Assembly: GCF_017355885.1 (NCBI RefSeq)
Contig: NZ_JAFEUU010000005.1
Location: forward strand, 124,001-188,000
Origin: Sabulicella rubraurantiaca
GTDB taxonomy: Bacteria; Pseudomonadota; Alphaproteobacteria; Acetobacterales; Acetobacteraceae
Direction: 5' to 3'
Length of the DNA: 64,000 nucleotides
Positions within the stretch are counted from its first letter, which is position 1. Every line of letters begins with the position of its first letter. Under the pieces are notes generated by a model. It saw only the letters and a list, made by a program, of their open reading frames with translations. It was not told where the DNA came from and made no database searches. Positions 51,180 through 59,622 of the stretch are shown in pieces. The translations under genes and the position numbers were made by a program.

Positions 51180-52162
51180 GCATGACCACGATCAACCGCC
51201 GCGCCGCGCTGGCCGCCACAGGTGCCTTGGCCCTGCCGGGCCTCGCCCGGGCGCAGGGCGAGCGCCTGTCGCTGCGCCTCGACTTTTCGCCCTGGGGCGT
51301 GCAGGCTGCCATCCACCTGGCCGATGCGCGGGGTTGGTTCCGCGAGGCCGGGCTGACGGTGGACATCCAGGATGGCCGCGGCTCCGGCAACACGCTGCAG
51401 CTGGTAAATGCCGGGCAGGTGGATGTCGGGCAGATCCAGCTTGGGCTGCTGGGGCAGGCGCGCGAGCAGGGGGCGACGGTGCGTGGCTTCGCCGGCTTCT
51501 CCCGCCGCACCGATCTGTGCGTGCTGGTGGATCGCGACAGTCCAATCCAGCGCGCGGCGGATCTGCGCGGCCGCTCGCTGGTGGTCTTCGCCGCCAGCCC
51601 CTGGGCGCCCTTCATCGACGCCTATCTGCGCTCCGACGGACTGGACCGCTCCTCGGTGAACGTCATGTTCGTCGATCCCGCCGCGCTCTGGGGCACTTAC
51701 ACGGCGAAGCGAGCCGACGGGCTGATGTCCACGGTGTCCTCCGCCATTCCCGTGGCGGAGCGCCCGCGTCCCTCCCGCGCCTTGCTGGCCGAGGATGCCG
51801 GGATCTCCTTCCCCTCCTATGGGCTGATGGCGACGGAGGCGACGATCCGCGCGCGTGGCCCGGCGCTGCGCAAGCTGGTCGAGACGCAGCAGCGCGCCTG
51901 GACGCATCTGCGCACCAACCCCGATGACGGGGTGGAGGCGATGCTCCGGAACCGCCCCGATGCGCGGCTCGACCGCACGGTGACGCGGGAGCAGATCCGC
52001 CTGACGCTGGAGTTCTTCGACACCCCCGCGGCCCGCGGCCGGCCGATCGGCTGGCAGGCGGAGGAAGACTGGGTCGCGGCGCTGCGGTCCCTGGAGGCCG
52101 CCGGCGCCATCAAGCCTGGCTGGAACGCGACGAACTACTTCACCAACGAGGTCGTGGGCTGA
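51176..52162 (+). CDS. ABC transporter substrate-binding protein, NMT1/TauA-like
   Basis: 328-residue periplasmic receptor of the taurine/nitrate/thiamine-precursor group. Signal NRRAALAATGALALPG with cleavage after ARAQ, then LDFSPWGVQAAIHLADARGWFREAGL, the signature opening of this family. GSGNTLQLVNAGQVDVGQIQ follows and forms the ligand loop. The start overlaps the hyuB stop (ATGA) and its stop overlaps the ATPase start. Together with the ATPase and permease it makes a complete importer, probably for the substrate of HyuAB. Confidence 0.9.
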   Translation: MSMTTINRRAALAATGALALPGLARAQGERLSLRLDFSPWGVQAAIHLADARGWFREAGLTVDIQDGRGSGNTLQLVNAGQVDVGQIQLGLLGQAREQGATVRGFAGFSRRTDLCVLVDRDSPIQRAADLRGRSLVVFAASPWAPFIDAYLRSDGLDRSSVNVMFVDPAALWGTYTAKRADGLMSTVSSAIPVAERPRPSRALLAEDAGISFPSYGLMATEATIRARGPALRKLVETQQRAWTHLRTNPDDGVEAMLRNRPDARLDRTVTREQIRLTLEFFDTPAARGRPIGWQAEEDWVAALRSLEAAGAIKPGWNATNYFTNEVVG

Positions 52163-52929
52163 GCACCGCCGCGCTCATCGCCGTCGAGAAGGGCGGCAAG
52201 ACCTATGCCGGCGCCGTCACCGCACTGGCCGATGTGTCGCTCGAGGTGCGCGATGGGGAGTTCCTGTCGCTCCTCGGCCCGTCGGGTTGCGGCAAGAGCA
52301 CGCTGCTGCGTGCCATGGCGGGGCTCGACCCGCTGACCGAGGGTCAGGTGCTCTTGCACGGCGCGCCGGTGCTTGCGCCGCCTCCGGGCTTTGGCATGGT
52401 GTTCCAGCGCGACGTGCTGCTGGACTGGCGCAGCGTGTTGGACAATGTGCTGCTCGCCGCCGAATTCGAGGGACGGCCGCGCCGCGCGATGCAGCCGCGC
52501 GCCATGGGCTTGCTGGAGCGCTTTGGCCTCGCCGCCTTTGCCCATCGCTACCCTTGGGAATTGTCCGGCGGCATGCGGCAGCGGGCGGGGATCTGCCGGG
52601 CCCTGCTGTGTGAGCCGGAGGTGATCCTGATGGACGAGCCCTTCGGTGCGCTGGACGCGATGACCCGCGACGACCTGAATGGCGAGCTGTCGCGCATCCA
52701 GCAGGAGGGCAAGCGCACGGTGGTCTTCGTCACACATTCCATCCCTGAGGCGGTGTTCCTGAGCGACCGCGTGGCGGTGATGTCGGCGGGTCCGGGGCGC
52801 GTGGTGGAGGTCGTGGACATCGCGCTCCCCCGGCCGCGGCCGCTGTCGCTGCGCGAGGCGCCGGAGTTTGGACGGGAGGTGGCGCGGCTGCGCGCCATCT
52901 TCGCCGGGCTCGGGGTACAGAAGGCATGA
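52159..52929 (+). CDS. ABC transporter ATP-binding protein (TauB/SsuB type), apparent CTG start
   Basis: 256-residue ATPase. From the proposed CTG start the A-loop Tyr is residue 16 (GGKTYAG), Walker A GPSGCGKST is at 40-48, the signature LSGGMRQRAG near 135, Walker B VILMDEPFGALD near 155-166 and the switch His near 190 (FVTHS). No ATG, GTG or TTG occurs in frame between the upstream stop and GTG 52234, and starting at that GTG would delete the A-loop and first strand. CTG 52159 overlaps the receptor stop as CTGA, with GAGG 7 nt upstream, matching the 4-nt overlaps of the whole operon. Confidence 0.88.
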   Translation: MSTAALIAVEKGGKTYAGAVTALADVSLEVRDGEFLSLLGPSGCGKSTLLRAMAGLDPLTEGQVLLHGAPVLAPPPGFGMVFQRDVLLDWRSVLDNVLLAAEFEGRPRRAMQPRAMGLLERFGLAAFAHRYPWELSGGMRQRAGICRALLCEPEVILMDEPFGALDAMTRDDLNGELSRIQQEGKRTVVFVTHSIPEAVFLSDRVAVMSAGPGRVVEVVDIALPRPRPLSLREAPEFGREVARLRAIFAGLGVQKA

Positions 52930-53708
52930 GCGCAGGCGCGCCGCGGACGGCGGGCGGGGCTTTGGGTACGGCCGGCGTCCTCCTCCTCCTGCTGCTGAGC
53001 TGGGAGGCGGCGGTCCGCGTCTTCGCCCCGTCGCCGTTGCTCCTGCCCGCGCCATCCGCGATCGTGGCCGAGTTCTTCGAGGCGCCGGGCTATTATGGCC
53101 GCCACGCGCTCTACACGCTCTGGACCACAGTGGCGGGGTTTGGGCTTTCCGTGGTGCTCGGGGTGGTGCTCGCGGTGCTGGTGGTGTCGTCGCGCCTCGC
53201 GGACCGGCTGATCACCACCTTGCTCGTGGTGATGAACTCGCTGCCCAAGGTGGCGCTGGCGCCACTCTTCGTGATCTGGATGGGGACAGGCGCCGAACCG
53301 AAGATCGCCATCGCGGTGATGCTCGCCATCTTCTCCATCGTCGCGGACATGGTGCTGGGGCTGCGATCGGTAGACCCGGATGCGATCGCCCTGGCGCGGG
53401 TGCACCGCGCCTCCCCTTGGCGCATCATGTGGAAGATCCGCTTCCCCAACGCCCTGCCGGCGCTTTTCGTAGGGATGAAGGTCGCTATCTCCTTCGCGCT
53501 GGTGGGGGCCATCGTAGGCGAGTTCGTCGGCGGCTCGGCCGGGCTTGGTCATGCGATCCTGGTGGCGCAGGGCCAGTTCGACACGGTTCGCGTCTTCGCC
53601 GCACTCGCCGTACTGGGTGTGATGGGCACGCTACTCTTCTACGCGGTGGAGGCGCTGGAGCGGATGCTGCTGCCCTGGCACGTCTCGCAGCGTTCCGGAC
53701 CGCATTGA
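52926..53708 (+). CDS. ABC transporter permease (TauC/SsuC type)
   Basis: 260-residue inner-membrane permease with about six helices. The EAA loop is readable as AIALARVHRASPWRIMWKIRFPNALP. A VGEFVGGSAGLGHAI segment near the C-terminus is characteristic of the nitrate/sulfonate/taurine group. It overlaps the ATPase stop by 4 nt (ATGA) and ends the hydantoinase-importer operon. Confidence 0.92.
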   Translation: MSAGAPRTAGGALGTAGVLLLLLLSWEAAVRVFAPSPLLLPAPSAIVAEFFEAPGYYGRHALYTLWTTVAGFGLSVVLGVVLAVLVVSSRLADRLITTLLVVMNSLPKVALAPLFVIWMGTGAEPKIAIAVMLAIFSIVADMVLGLRSVDPDAIALARVHRASPWRIMWKIRFPNALPALFVGMKVAISFALVGAIVGEFVGGSAGLGHAILVAQGQFDTVRVFAALAVLGVMGTLLFYAVEALERMLLPWHVSQRSGPH

Positions 53709-53736
53709 GGCGGTGCCTGACTGGTTGAAGGCTGCG

Positions 53737-53756
53737 GCTGGGCGCTTCGGCCCAGC
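53737..53756. terminator. Hairpin between convergent importer operon and AsmA-like gene
   Basis: GCTGGGC and GCCCAGC form a 7-bp stem around GCTTCG, in the 102-bp gap between convergent stops at 53708 and 53811. No U-run follows on either strand. It is a plausible bidirectional termination aid, not a proven terminator. Confidence 0.4.
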
Positions 53757-53810
53757 AGCGTACTTGGGCCGCTGATCATGGACGTGCACCTTCTGCCCCG
53801 CCAGTCAACT

Positions 53811-55754
53811 TCAGCGCGCAGCCGGGCGCGCACTTCGCCGGACCATGGCCTCGCAGCGGTTGTCCTCACCAATGCCGAACTGGATGGTCGGGAGAAGCCC
53901 CGCCACCGGGGCGAGCAGTGCTCCCAACGCCGCAGCGGCACCACCACGCGCCGCCAGCTCGCCAAGCTCAGGCCCAACCGACGGATTGCGGAAAGTGCCC
54001 GTGATGAGGAGCGATGTGGGCAGGGCACCGATGGTGAAGCTTTTCGAGTCGCTGCGCAGCCGCACCTCGAGGCGCTCCCGGGCCAGGTTCACGCTTCCGG
54101 TCGCGGAGATCAGGACATCCTCCGTATCCAGCAGGACGGTCCGCAGGTTGAAGACGCCCCGCTGCAATGCGAGGTCGCCGACAAAGCACTGCACCGGCGT
54201 GCGCTCGGGCATGCCAAGGGCGGAGACGAGCGCGTTTGCCAGCCTCAGCCCCGACAGATCGACGAGCAACGCGGACAGATTGCCTCCCGACATGCCTAGG
54301 GTCAGTGAGCCGTTGCCGGAGCCCAGTATGCTGGCGAAGGAATTTCCCACGCCTTCGATCCGCGCCCGCCCGCTCATGGTTCCGGCACCCTCGAAGGTGC
54401 GCGTCGCCTGCATCAGGCGGGACAGGTCGAGACGTTCGAACCGCAAGTCGGCCTGCGCCCGCATACGGTCCCCCTCGACCGGCGTCAGGATGACGTTCCC
54501 GGAGATCTGGCCGCGGCCGACGCCGAGAGCGATCGGCCGCAGATGCACAACCCCTTCTTTCACTTCCAACTCGGCCCGCATGGAGTCGAAGGGGATGTTG
54601 CGGCCGATGATGCTGTCAGCGCGGTAGCTGATCTGGACGTCGTTCGATTGCAGCTTCGGCAGGTTGAAGGGCTCGTCCGGGAGGACACGGGGTTGGGCCT
54701 GGTTGCGTTCCTGTGCGCGACGCTGCTCAGGGGATTGGCCGGGCGTCGAGCGGCGACCGGGCTCCTCGCCGATGAGGCCGCCGAGGTCGGCGAGGTCCAC
54801 GCGCCGTGAATGCAGCGCGCCCTCGACATCCGTGCGCTCGCCAGCCTGGCCGACCGTAATATGGCCGCTGATGTCGGATTGTCCGACGCGGCCGACAATC
54901 TCGGTGAAGCGAAACCGCCCTTCCGCGTAGTCGAGCCGGCCAGTCACCTCATAATTGGTGGTCGGCGGGGTCGGGACGCCGGTCAGCTTTTCCAGCAGCG
55001 CCATGTCGGGCCCCTGGAGGTTCAGCCGTAGATCGGCCCCTGCCAACGCCAGCGGGTCCCGCAACGTGCCTTCCAGCGAAAGCTGGGTAGGTCCGTTCGC
55101 GAGCTGCAAGGTGATCGGCCAGGGCCGGTCCTCCTGAAGCGCCATGATGGCGCCGCCGAGCGCTTGGCCGGTGATCGGCAAGTTCGCGTAGGTACCAGAG
55201 ATCTCGGCCGCGATCCGAGGCGCTGGACTCGCCTCGTCGCGGGTATTCACCGCAAGCTGCAGATCGGCCTGGAGATGGGGCAGGACAACGTGCGCGGCGC
55301 CATCCACAATGCGCAAGATGCCCAGGCGCAGTGGGGATGACCCGCCGGCGTCGGATGCGGAGCGGGTGAAGGTATAGTTGTTGGTGCGGTCATCCCGGGC
55401 GATGGCCTCGACCACCGGCTTCTGGAGCGCGAGCTCGGGAAGGACAAGGGTGCCCTGGCGCCACGAGGCCGCGAGGTCGACATGCGCCACCAGGCGATCG
55501 GCCTTCGCGAAAGGCACTTCCGTGGGGAAGCCGGGTGGGTTCGCGATGCGCACGTCTTCCGCTGTCACCACGATCGTCCGACCGAGCCGTACATGCAGGT
55601 GGGCGATGGTGACAGGGCGGCCGAGGGCTGCCGAAGCTTGGCGCTCTGCCAGCGGCACGAACCAGTCCCAGGACCAGAAGGCGACGAGCAGCAGCACGAG
55701 GATGACGGGTGGAGCCGTCCAGCGCAGCCAACGCGGCAGATGCAGGCGAGTCAC
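53811..55754 (-). CDS. AsmA-family protein
   Basis: 647-residue envelope protein with one N-terminal membrane anchor (about 12-30) and a long beta-strand-rich periplasmic part. The opening LAERQASAALGRPVTIAHLHVRLG is the AsmA_1 signature. The C-terminal region (GSLTLGMSGGNLSALLVDLSG, then SATGSVNLARERLEVRLRSDSKSF) matches AsmA_2. Proteins of this group (AsmA, TamB, YhdP) move or organise phospholipids between membranes. The start is GTG 55754 with AGGAGG upstream. It is monocistronic, with 184 bp to the next gene in which I see nothing else. Confidence 0.9.
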   Translation of the reverse strand: MTRLHLPRWLRWTAPPVILVLLLVAFWSWDWFVPLAERQASAALGRPVTIAHLHVRLGRTIVVTAEDVRIANPPGFPTEVPFAKADRLVAHVDLAASWRQGTLVLPELALQKPVVEAIARDDRTNNYTFTRSASDAGGSSPLRLGILRIVDGAAHVVLPHLQADLQLAVNTRDEASPAPRIAAEISGTYANLPITGQALGGAIMALQEDRPWPITLQLANGPTQLSLEGTLRDPLALAGADLRLNLQGPDMALLEKLTGVPTPPTTNYEVTGRLDYAEGRFRFTEIVGRVGQSDISGHITVGQAGERTDVEGALHSRRVDLADLGGLIGEEPGRRSTPGQSPEQRRAQERNQAQPRVLPDEPFNLPKLQSNDVQISYRADSIIGRNIPFDSMRAELEVKEGVVHLRPIALGVGRGQISGNVILTPVEGDRMRAQADLRFERLDLSRLMQATRTFEGAGTMSGRARIEGVGNSFASILGSGNGSLTLGMSGGNLSALLVDLSGLRLANALVSALGMPERTPVQCFVGDLALQRGVFNLRTVLLDTEDVLISATGSVNLARERLEVRLRSDSKSFTIGALPTSLLITGTFRNPSVGPELGELAARGGAAAALGALLAPVAGLLPTIQFGIGEDNRCEAMVRRSARPAAR

Positions 55755-55938
55755 CTCATCCTCCTGACATGCTCTTCTTGAGCGGCGCAGAAAATCCTTT
55801 CCGTGCGCCGCGAGCCTTACACTGACGGGAATGAGCAGCGCCCACCCAGGGTTGCCTTCCTTCCAACGGTCGGGGCATTTTATCGCGATAACGCAACGAT
55901 GTGATTCGGCCCGCGCAGCGCGTCCAATCGCGACTGGA

Positions 55939-56337
55939 TTACCTGCTGCAGCCGTAGAGATTCAGGCAGGCGAAGTATCGGGTCAGGCATTGTTGCGTGC
56001 AGCCGGCCCGGTCGTTGGGCGTGAAGGCTGGCGCCCCGGGATTCGTGCTCCAGGTTGGCGGGCACACCATTCGGCATGAGGCCTGCTGGGCCTCGCAGCC
56101 CTGGCGAAGCGGCGGCGCGCAGGTTTGGCGCGCCTGTGGCTGCGCGGGGCTCGGCGCGGCCGGTCCCGGCTGCATTTGCTCGGTGCCCGCGCGGGGCATC
56201 TTGCGGGGCGCGGGTTCCGTCGAGCCTTTAGTGCCAAGCGGCCGATCGTTCAGCGCCTGTCCTGCTGCATCCAAGGCTGAACCCAAGGTAAGCAAGACCC
56301 CGATCGCTACGAGGATGCGAAACAACGACGGCCGCAT
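55939..56337 (-). CDS. Secreted Cys-rich small protein, function unknown
   Basis: 132-residue protein with a hydrophobic N-terminal signal (LFRILVAIGVLLTLGS) and cleavage near residue 26. A Pro/Ala-rich linker leads to a C-terminal domain of about 60 residues with eight Cys: CAPPLRQGC, ASCRMVC, then GCTQQC and FACLNLYGC, enough for four disulfides. AGAGGA precedes the ATG. It lies downstream of the IalB-like gene on the same strand with a 91-nt gap. I do not recognise the family. Confidence 0.72.
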   Translation of the reverse strand: MRPSLFRILVAIGVLLTLGSALDAAGQALNDRPLGTKGSTEPAPRKMPRAGTEQMQPGPAAPSPAQPQARQTCAPPLRQGCEAQQASCRMVCPPTWSTNPGAPAFTPNDRAGCTQQCLTRYFACLNLYGCSR

Positions 56338-56428
56338 GCTGGATCCTCTGTTTGACTGCGTGGAATAGCGCCGGGAATCGTTTCATCTGATTCCGCGCTT
56401 TCAGCCCCCGCGGCGACAATCCCTTGTT

Positions 56429-57061
56429 TTACGGTGTGCGTTGCCGCTCGGCAGACAGGAATTCCGCCGAGGCTTCGGCGAAGGAGGCGAGCGGAACCGA
56501 GACGGTGACCGTCTCGCGCCGCCCCGCCAGGATGAAACCCACGCGCAGAACCGAACTGCGCCGCAAGGTTGCAAGCAGGTCGTCAGCCACCGGCACGCCG
56601 GCATAGACGCCTTGTGCATCGGATGTCTGGAAGGTGAGGCGCTGGGTCTCGCCCGTGTCGATCTGCCACGTGATACCAGCCGGCAATGCCACGCCGTGCG
56701 GCGCCTGAAAGGCGAGCGCAAGCGAGCGTGTTTCAGGCTGCCGGAAGAGAATGACGGTCAGGATGGGCTGGTTTTGCGGCTGCGCGAATGCCGCCGCCGT
56801 GAGGCGACACTCGCGCTGCTGATCTGGCCTTGGGTCGGTGCAGGCGACGACCCAAGGACGGGCTGCGCCGCCCGCCTCAGTTGAAGGGGCAGGGGCTTCG
56901 GACGCCGAGGCTGCGCCATTGGTCCCAGGAGCGGCAGGCGGGGGCTGTGGGGCCGTTGCCGCCGCAGGCGGTGCGGCCGGGCGCGAGGATGGCGACTGCG
57001 CCGCAACGAGAGCTGGCACGCAGATAACCGCAACGGCGGCGAGAATGGCGCGGAGCACCAA
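56429..57061 (-). CDS. Invasion-associated locus B (IalB)-family protein
   Basis: 210-residue exported protein. The start is TTG 57061 or GTG 57058 after GGAAGG; this gives an N-terminal signal (LRAILAAVAVICVPALVAAQ), which the longer frame to 57208 would bury. A Pro/Ala-rich linker precedes an IalB-like domain: WVVACTDPRPDQQRECRLTAAAFA, then LTVILFRQPETRSLALAFQAPHGV and an ITWQIDTGETQRLTFQTSDAQG strand region. IalB-type proteins are periplasmic and common in alphaproteobacteria; biochemical function is unclear. Confidence 0.82.
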   Translation of the reverse strand: MVLRAILAAVAVICVPALVAAQSPSSRPAAPPAAATAPQPPPAAPGTNGAASASEAPAPSTEAGGAARPWVVACTDPRPDQQRECRLTAAAFAQPQNQPILTVILFRQPETRSLALAFQAPHGVALPAGITWQIDTGETQRLTFQTSDAQGVYAGVPVADDLLATLRRSSVLRVGFILAGRRETVTVSVPLASFAEASAEFLSAERQRTP

Positions 57062-57210
57062 CGCAGATCCTTCCTGTTCCGAGCCGAACGACGGCCGCCT
57101 CCGAAGCGGAACGAATCCCAGCATCGGCACGGAAGCCTGCGGCATCCTGGCGACAGCGCGCCAGGGACGGAAGCGCACGTCAAGCTCTTGTTGTTCCGAT
57201 GCATCCACAA

Positions 57211-58464
57211 CTACGCGCGGGCAGAGGGCGCAGGCTGCGACAACGGCGCGCCCGCCTCGAGAATGGCCTCGCGGTCATCCAGCGGCGGATAGATGCGGTG
57301 CGTGTTGATCTTCCGCTTGATAGCCTTGGCCCGGCTCCCGGAGGCGACGAGTTCGGCGCGTTCCCAACCGGAAGTGTAGACGGCACCCCAAGGCCCGAGG
57401 TCGAGCACGGTGACGTAGCCAGGCGCAGAGAAGCGCACGCGTTCCGCCTCGCGGCCCAGAAGCTCGCACACGGCGTTGAAGCCGGCAACGCGCCCCATGG
57501 GTCGTGCATGCTGGCAGGACATCACGGTCTTGTGTCCCGCATCGTCCGCGACGGCGCTGGCGATGTCGCCAGCCGCAAAGATACCCTCAGCGTCAGCCAC
57601 GCGCAGATACGTATCCACAGGCACGCGCCCGAGCGGGTCGAGCGGGACGCCGAGCGTCGTGGCAAGCGGGCTCGCGCGCATGCCGGTGGCGGAGACGACG
57701 GTCCGCGCCGCGATACGCTCGCCACTTCCAAGCACAACTCCGCCTGCATCGGCCGCCGAGACGGTCGTTCCGCCAAGCGCTTCAACGCCGGCTGCCTCGA
57801 GAGCCGCGCGCAATGGGATGGCGGCGGCTTGCCCCATCGCCCCACCAACCTCCGTTGCGCGGTCGAGCAACAAGACACGCACCGGCTCTCCGACTCCGCC
57901 AGCACGGTCCCGCACTTCCCGCAGTCGCGCTGGAAGCTCGCAGGCGATTTCTAGGCCCACGAGGCCAGCGCCGATCACGACGGCTGTCCACCGGCCAGCG
58001 GCATCAATGCCGGGCTCGGCGAGGGCGGCGACGTGCCATGCCAAGCGGGCCGCGCCGTCGCAGCTGTCCACGTCGAAGCTGTGTTCGGCGAGACCCGAGA
58101 TGGCGGGAAGCTGCAGGGAACTGCCGGCGCAGAGGATCAGCCGTTCATAACCCACAGCGTCCATGCCGTCTGCGCAGCCGGAGGGGCGAAGCGACACCAT
58201 GCGCCGCCTTGCGTCGATGGCTGTCGCCGTTGCCGCAAGATGCTTCACGCCGATCGGAGCGAGGACGCGATCGAGGGGCACACGGATCGCATCGAGCTCC
58301 GCCTCGTAGCAGCGTACGCGGATAACGTGGAAAGGGTCGGGGTTGATCAGCGTCACTTCCGCCGCATCGGAGGCGCCGAAGCGGTTCAGCGCATGGGCAG
58401 CACCCATGGCGGCCCACACTCCCGCGAAGCCGCCACCCACCACCACAATCCGTCCGCGCTCCAC
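57211..58464 (-). CDS. Type II NADH dehydrogenase-like FAD/NAD(P) oxidoreductase
   Basis: 417-residue pyridine-nucleotide-disulfide oxidoreductase of the Ndh-2 branch. The GTG start at 58464 (GGAGGAAAGCG upstream) leads straight into the FAD motif IVVVGGGFAGVWAAMGAA. The NADH motif VVIGAGLVGLEIACELP is near residue 170, and the FAD-ribityl motif IFAAGDIASA near 300. No redox-active CxxC pair is evident. Such enzymes pass electrons from NADH to quinone without pumping protons; some are carotenoid- or sulfide-related. It sits 149 nt upstream of the IalB-like gene, same strand. Confidence 0.85.
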   Translation of the reverse strand: MERGRIVVVGGGFAGVWAAMGAAHALNRFGASDAAEVTLINPDPFHVIRVRCYEAELDAIRVPLDRVLAPIGVKHLAATATAIDARRRMVSLRPSGCADGMDAVGYERLILCAGSSLQLPAISGLAEHSFDVDSCDGAARLAWHVAALAEPGIDAAGRWTAVVIGAGLVGLEIACELPARLREVRDRAGGVGEPVRVLLLDRATEVGGAMGQAAAIPLRAALEAAGVEALGGTTVSAADAGGVVLGSGERIAARTVVSATGMRASPLATTLGVPLDPLGRVPVDTYLRVADAEGIFAAGDIASAVADDAGHKTVMSCQHARPMGRVAGFNAVCELLGREAERVRFSAPGYVTVLDLGPWGAVYTSGWERAELVASGSRAKAIKRKINTHRIYPPLDDREAILEAGAPLSQPAPSARA

Positions 58465-58557
58465 CGCTTTCCTCCACGGTCCTAGGCGAAGGATAGCTTG
58501 AGCGATCAAAGGCAGGCCCGGCGATATGGAATTTCCAGACTGCTCCAGATCGCGGGC

Positions 58558-59622
58558 TCAGCGCCGCTTAGTCCCCGTCGCTGCCAGCGGTTGAGCAAAC
58601 GGGGGCGCTTCGCTTGCCTCGAGGGTATCGAACCATGCCCGGTCGCAAGCGGCATTGAGCGCGGCATGGTCCGCCATCGGCGCTTGATCCGTGCCTGCAC
58701 GCCCACCCTCGGACGCCGTCAGGAAGCGCCAGAGCCGGGCCTCAAGCTCCGCGGCCGGTGAAAGGACAAGCCCCAGCCCGCGCAGCTCACGCCCCAGGGA
58801 AGCTGGCTCGGCGCTCAAATAGCCGCCGGCGGACTCGACGGTCTCAATGGAGACCGGCACGCGGATCATGACGATCCGTGTTGCATAGGGCGGCTGCGCA
58901 GCGGGGTCGAGCATGGTGAAGCCAGTCATGATCCCTGCAAGCAGGCTGCCGGGCGGCGCAGGCAGCGCGAGCGAAAGGCAGAGCGGTGCGGTTCCCGCGC
59001 TGCCACCCTCGTGCAGTGTGAGCGTGAGCGCCCGCCCTGCACCGCGCAGGATCGGCCCCGAGACGTAGGCTTGGCCAGAAGGAAGCGCTTGCGAGTACCG
59101 CGCTGCCAATCCGGTGCCCGACGGATTGCCCGGCTTCGAACGCGGCGCAACGGACTCCACCAGCAATGCTCCGCAAATGATGCGATCTCGGTAGTAAGGC
59201 GATTGCGCATGGGAGAAGCAGGCATAGACACCCTGGAGGTAATGCTCTTCCTGGCCGGGCACTGCCTTCCGTGTTCCCGACGCAGATCGCTCATCCACCC
59301 CGGCGCGGCGGAGCAGCACCTCGGGGTCGAGGCCGTGGCGCGCGCCCAGGGCGGTGGCGAACTCGTCGAGGGTGCTGGCGGCGATCCAGGCTCCTGGCCT
59401 GTCCAGTTCGCAGACTGCCGACCAGTCTTCATACACCTGCTGGGACCGGGGCAGGGACCGGCCCTGCATCCATTTGTAGGAGCGGTCGAGATCAAAGCCG
59501 GTCCTCGGATTGACGCGACGGAATGCGGCGCACAACTCCTTTTGCCCGGAGACGCCGAGCGCAGCCGCGGTGACGCGCAGCTTTGCCGCCACGTCCCGCA
59601 CCCCCTCGCCCGACCGTTCCAT
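58558..59622 (-). CDS. Unrecognised protein with HTH-like N-terminus
   Basis: 354-residue soluble protein. ATG 59622 follows GGAGGAACGGC; the frame extends to 59700 without a better start. The first 75 residues look like a helix-turn-helix of the kind in regulators (VRDVAAKLRVTAAALGVSG, then RSYKWMQGRSLPRSQQVYEDW). The remaining part mixes helices and strands, with EEHYLQGVYACFSHAQSPYYRDR and a GALLVESVAPRSK strand that resemble a ligand-binding or effector domain. I cannot assign a family. It is 93 nt upstream of the NADH dehydrogenase-like gene on the same strand. Confidence 0.7.
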   Translation of the reverse strand: MERSGEGVRDVAAKLRVTAAALGVSGQKELCAAFRRVNPRTGFDLDRSYKWMQGRSLPRSQQVYEDWSAVCELDRPGAWIAASTLDEFATALGARHGLDPEVLLRRAGVDERSASGTRKAVPGQEEHYLQGVYACFSHAQSPYYRDRIICGALLVESVAPRSKPGNPSGTGLAARYSQALPSGQAYVSGPILRGAGRALTLTLHEGGSAGTAPLCLSLALPAPPGSLLAGIMTGFTMLDPAAQPPYATRIVMIRVPVSIETVESAGGYLSAEPASLGRELRGLGLVLSPAAELEARLWRFLTASEGGRAGTDQAPMADHAALNAACDRAWFDTLEASEAPPFAQPLAATGTKRR

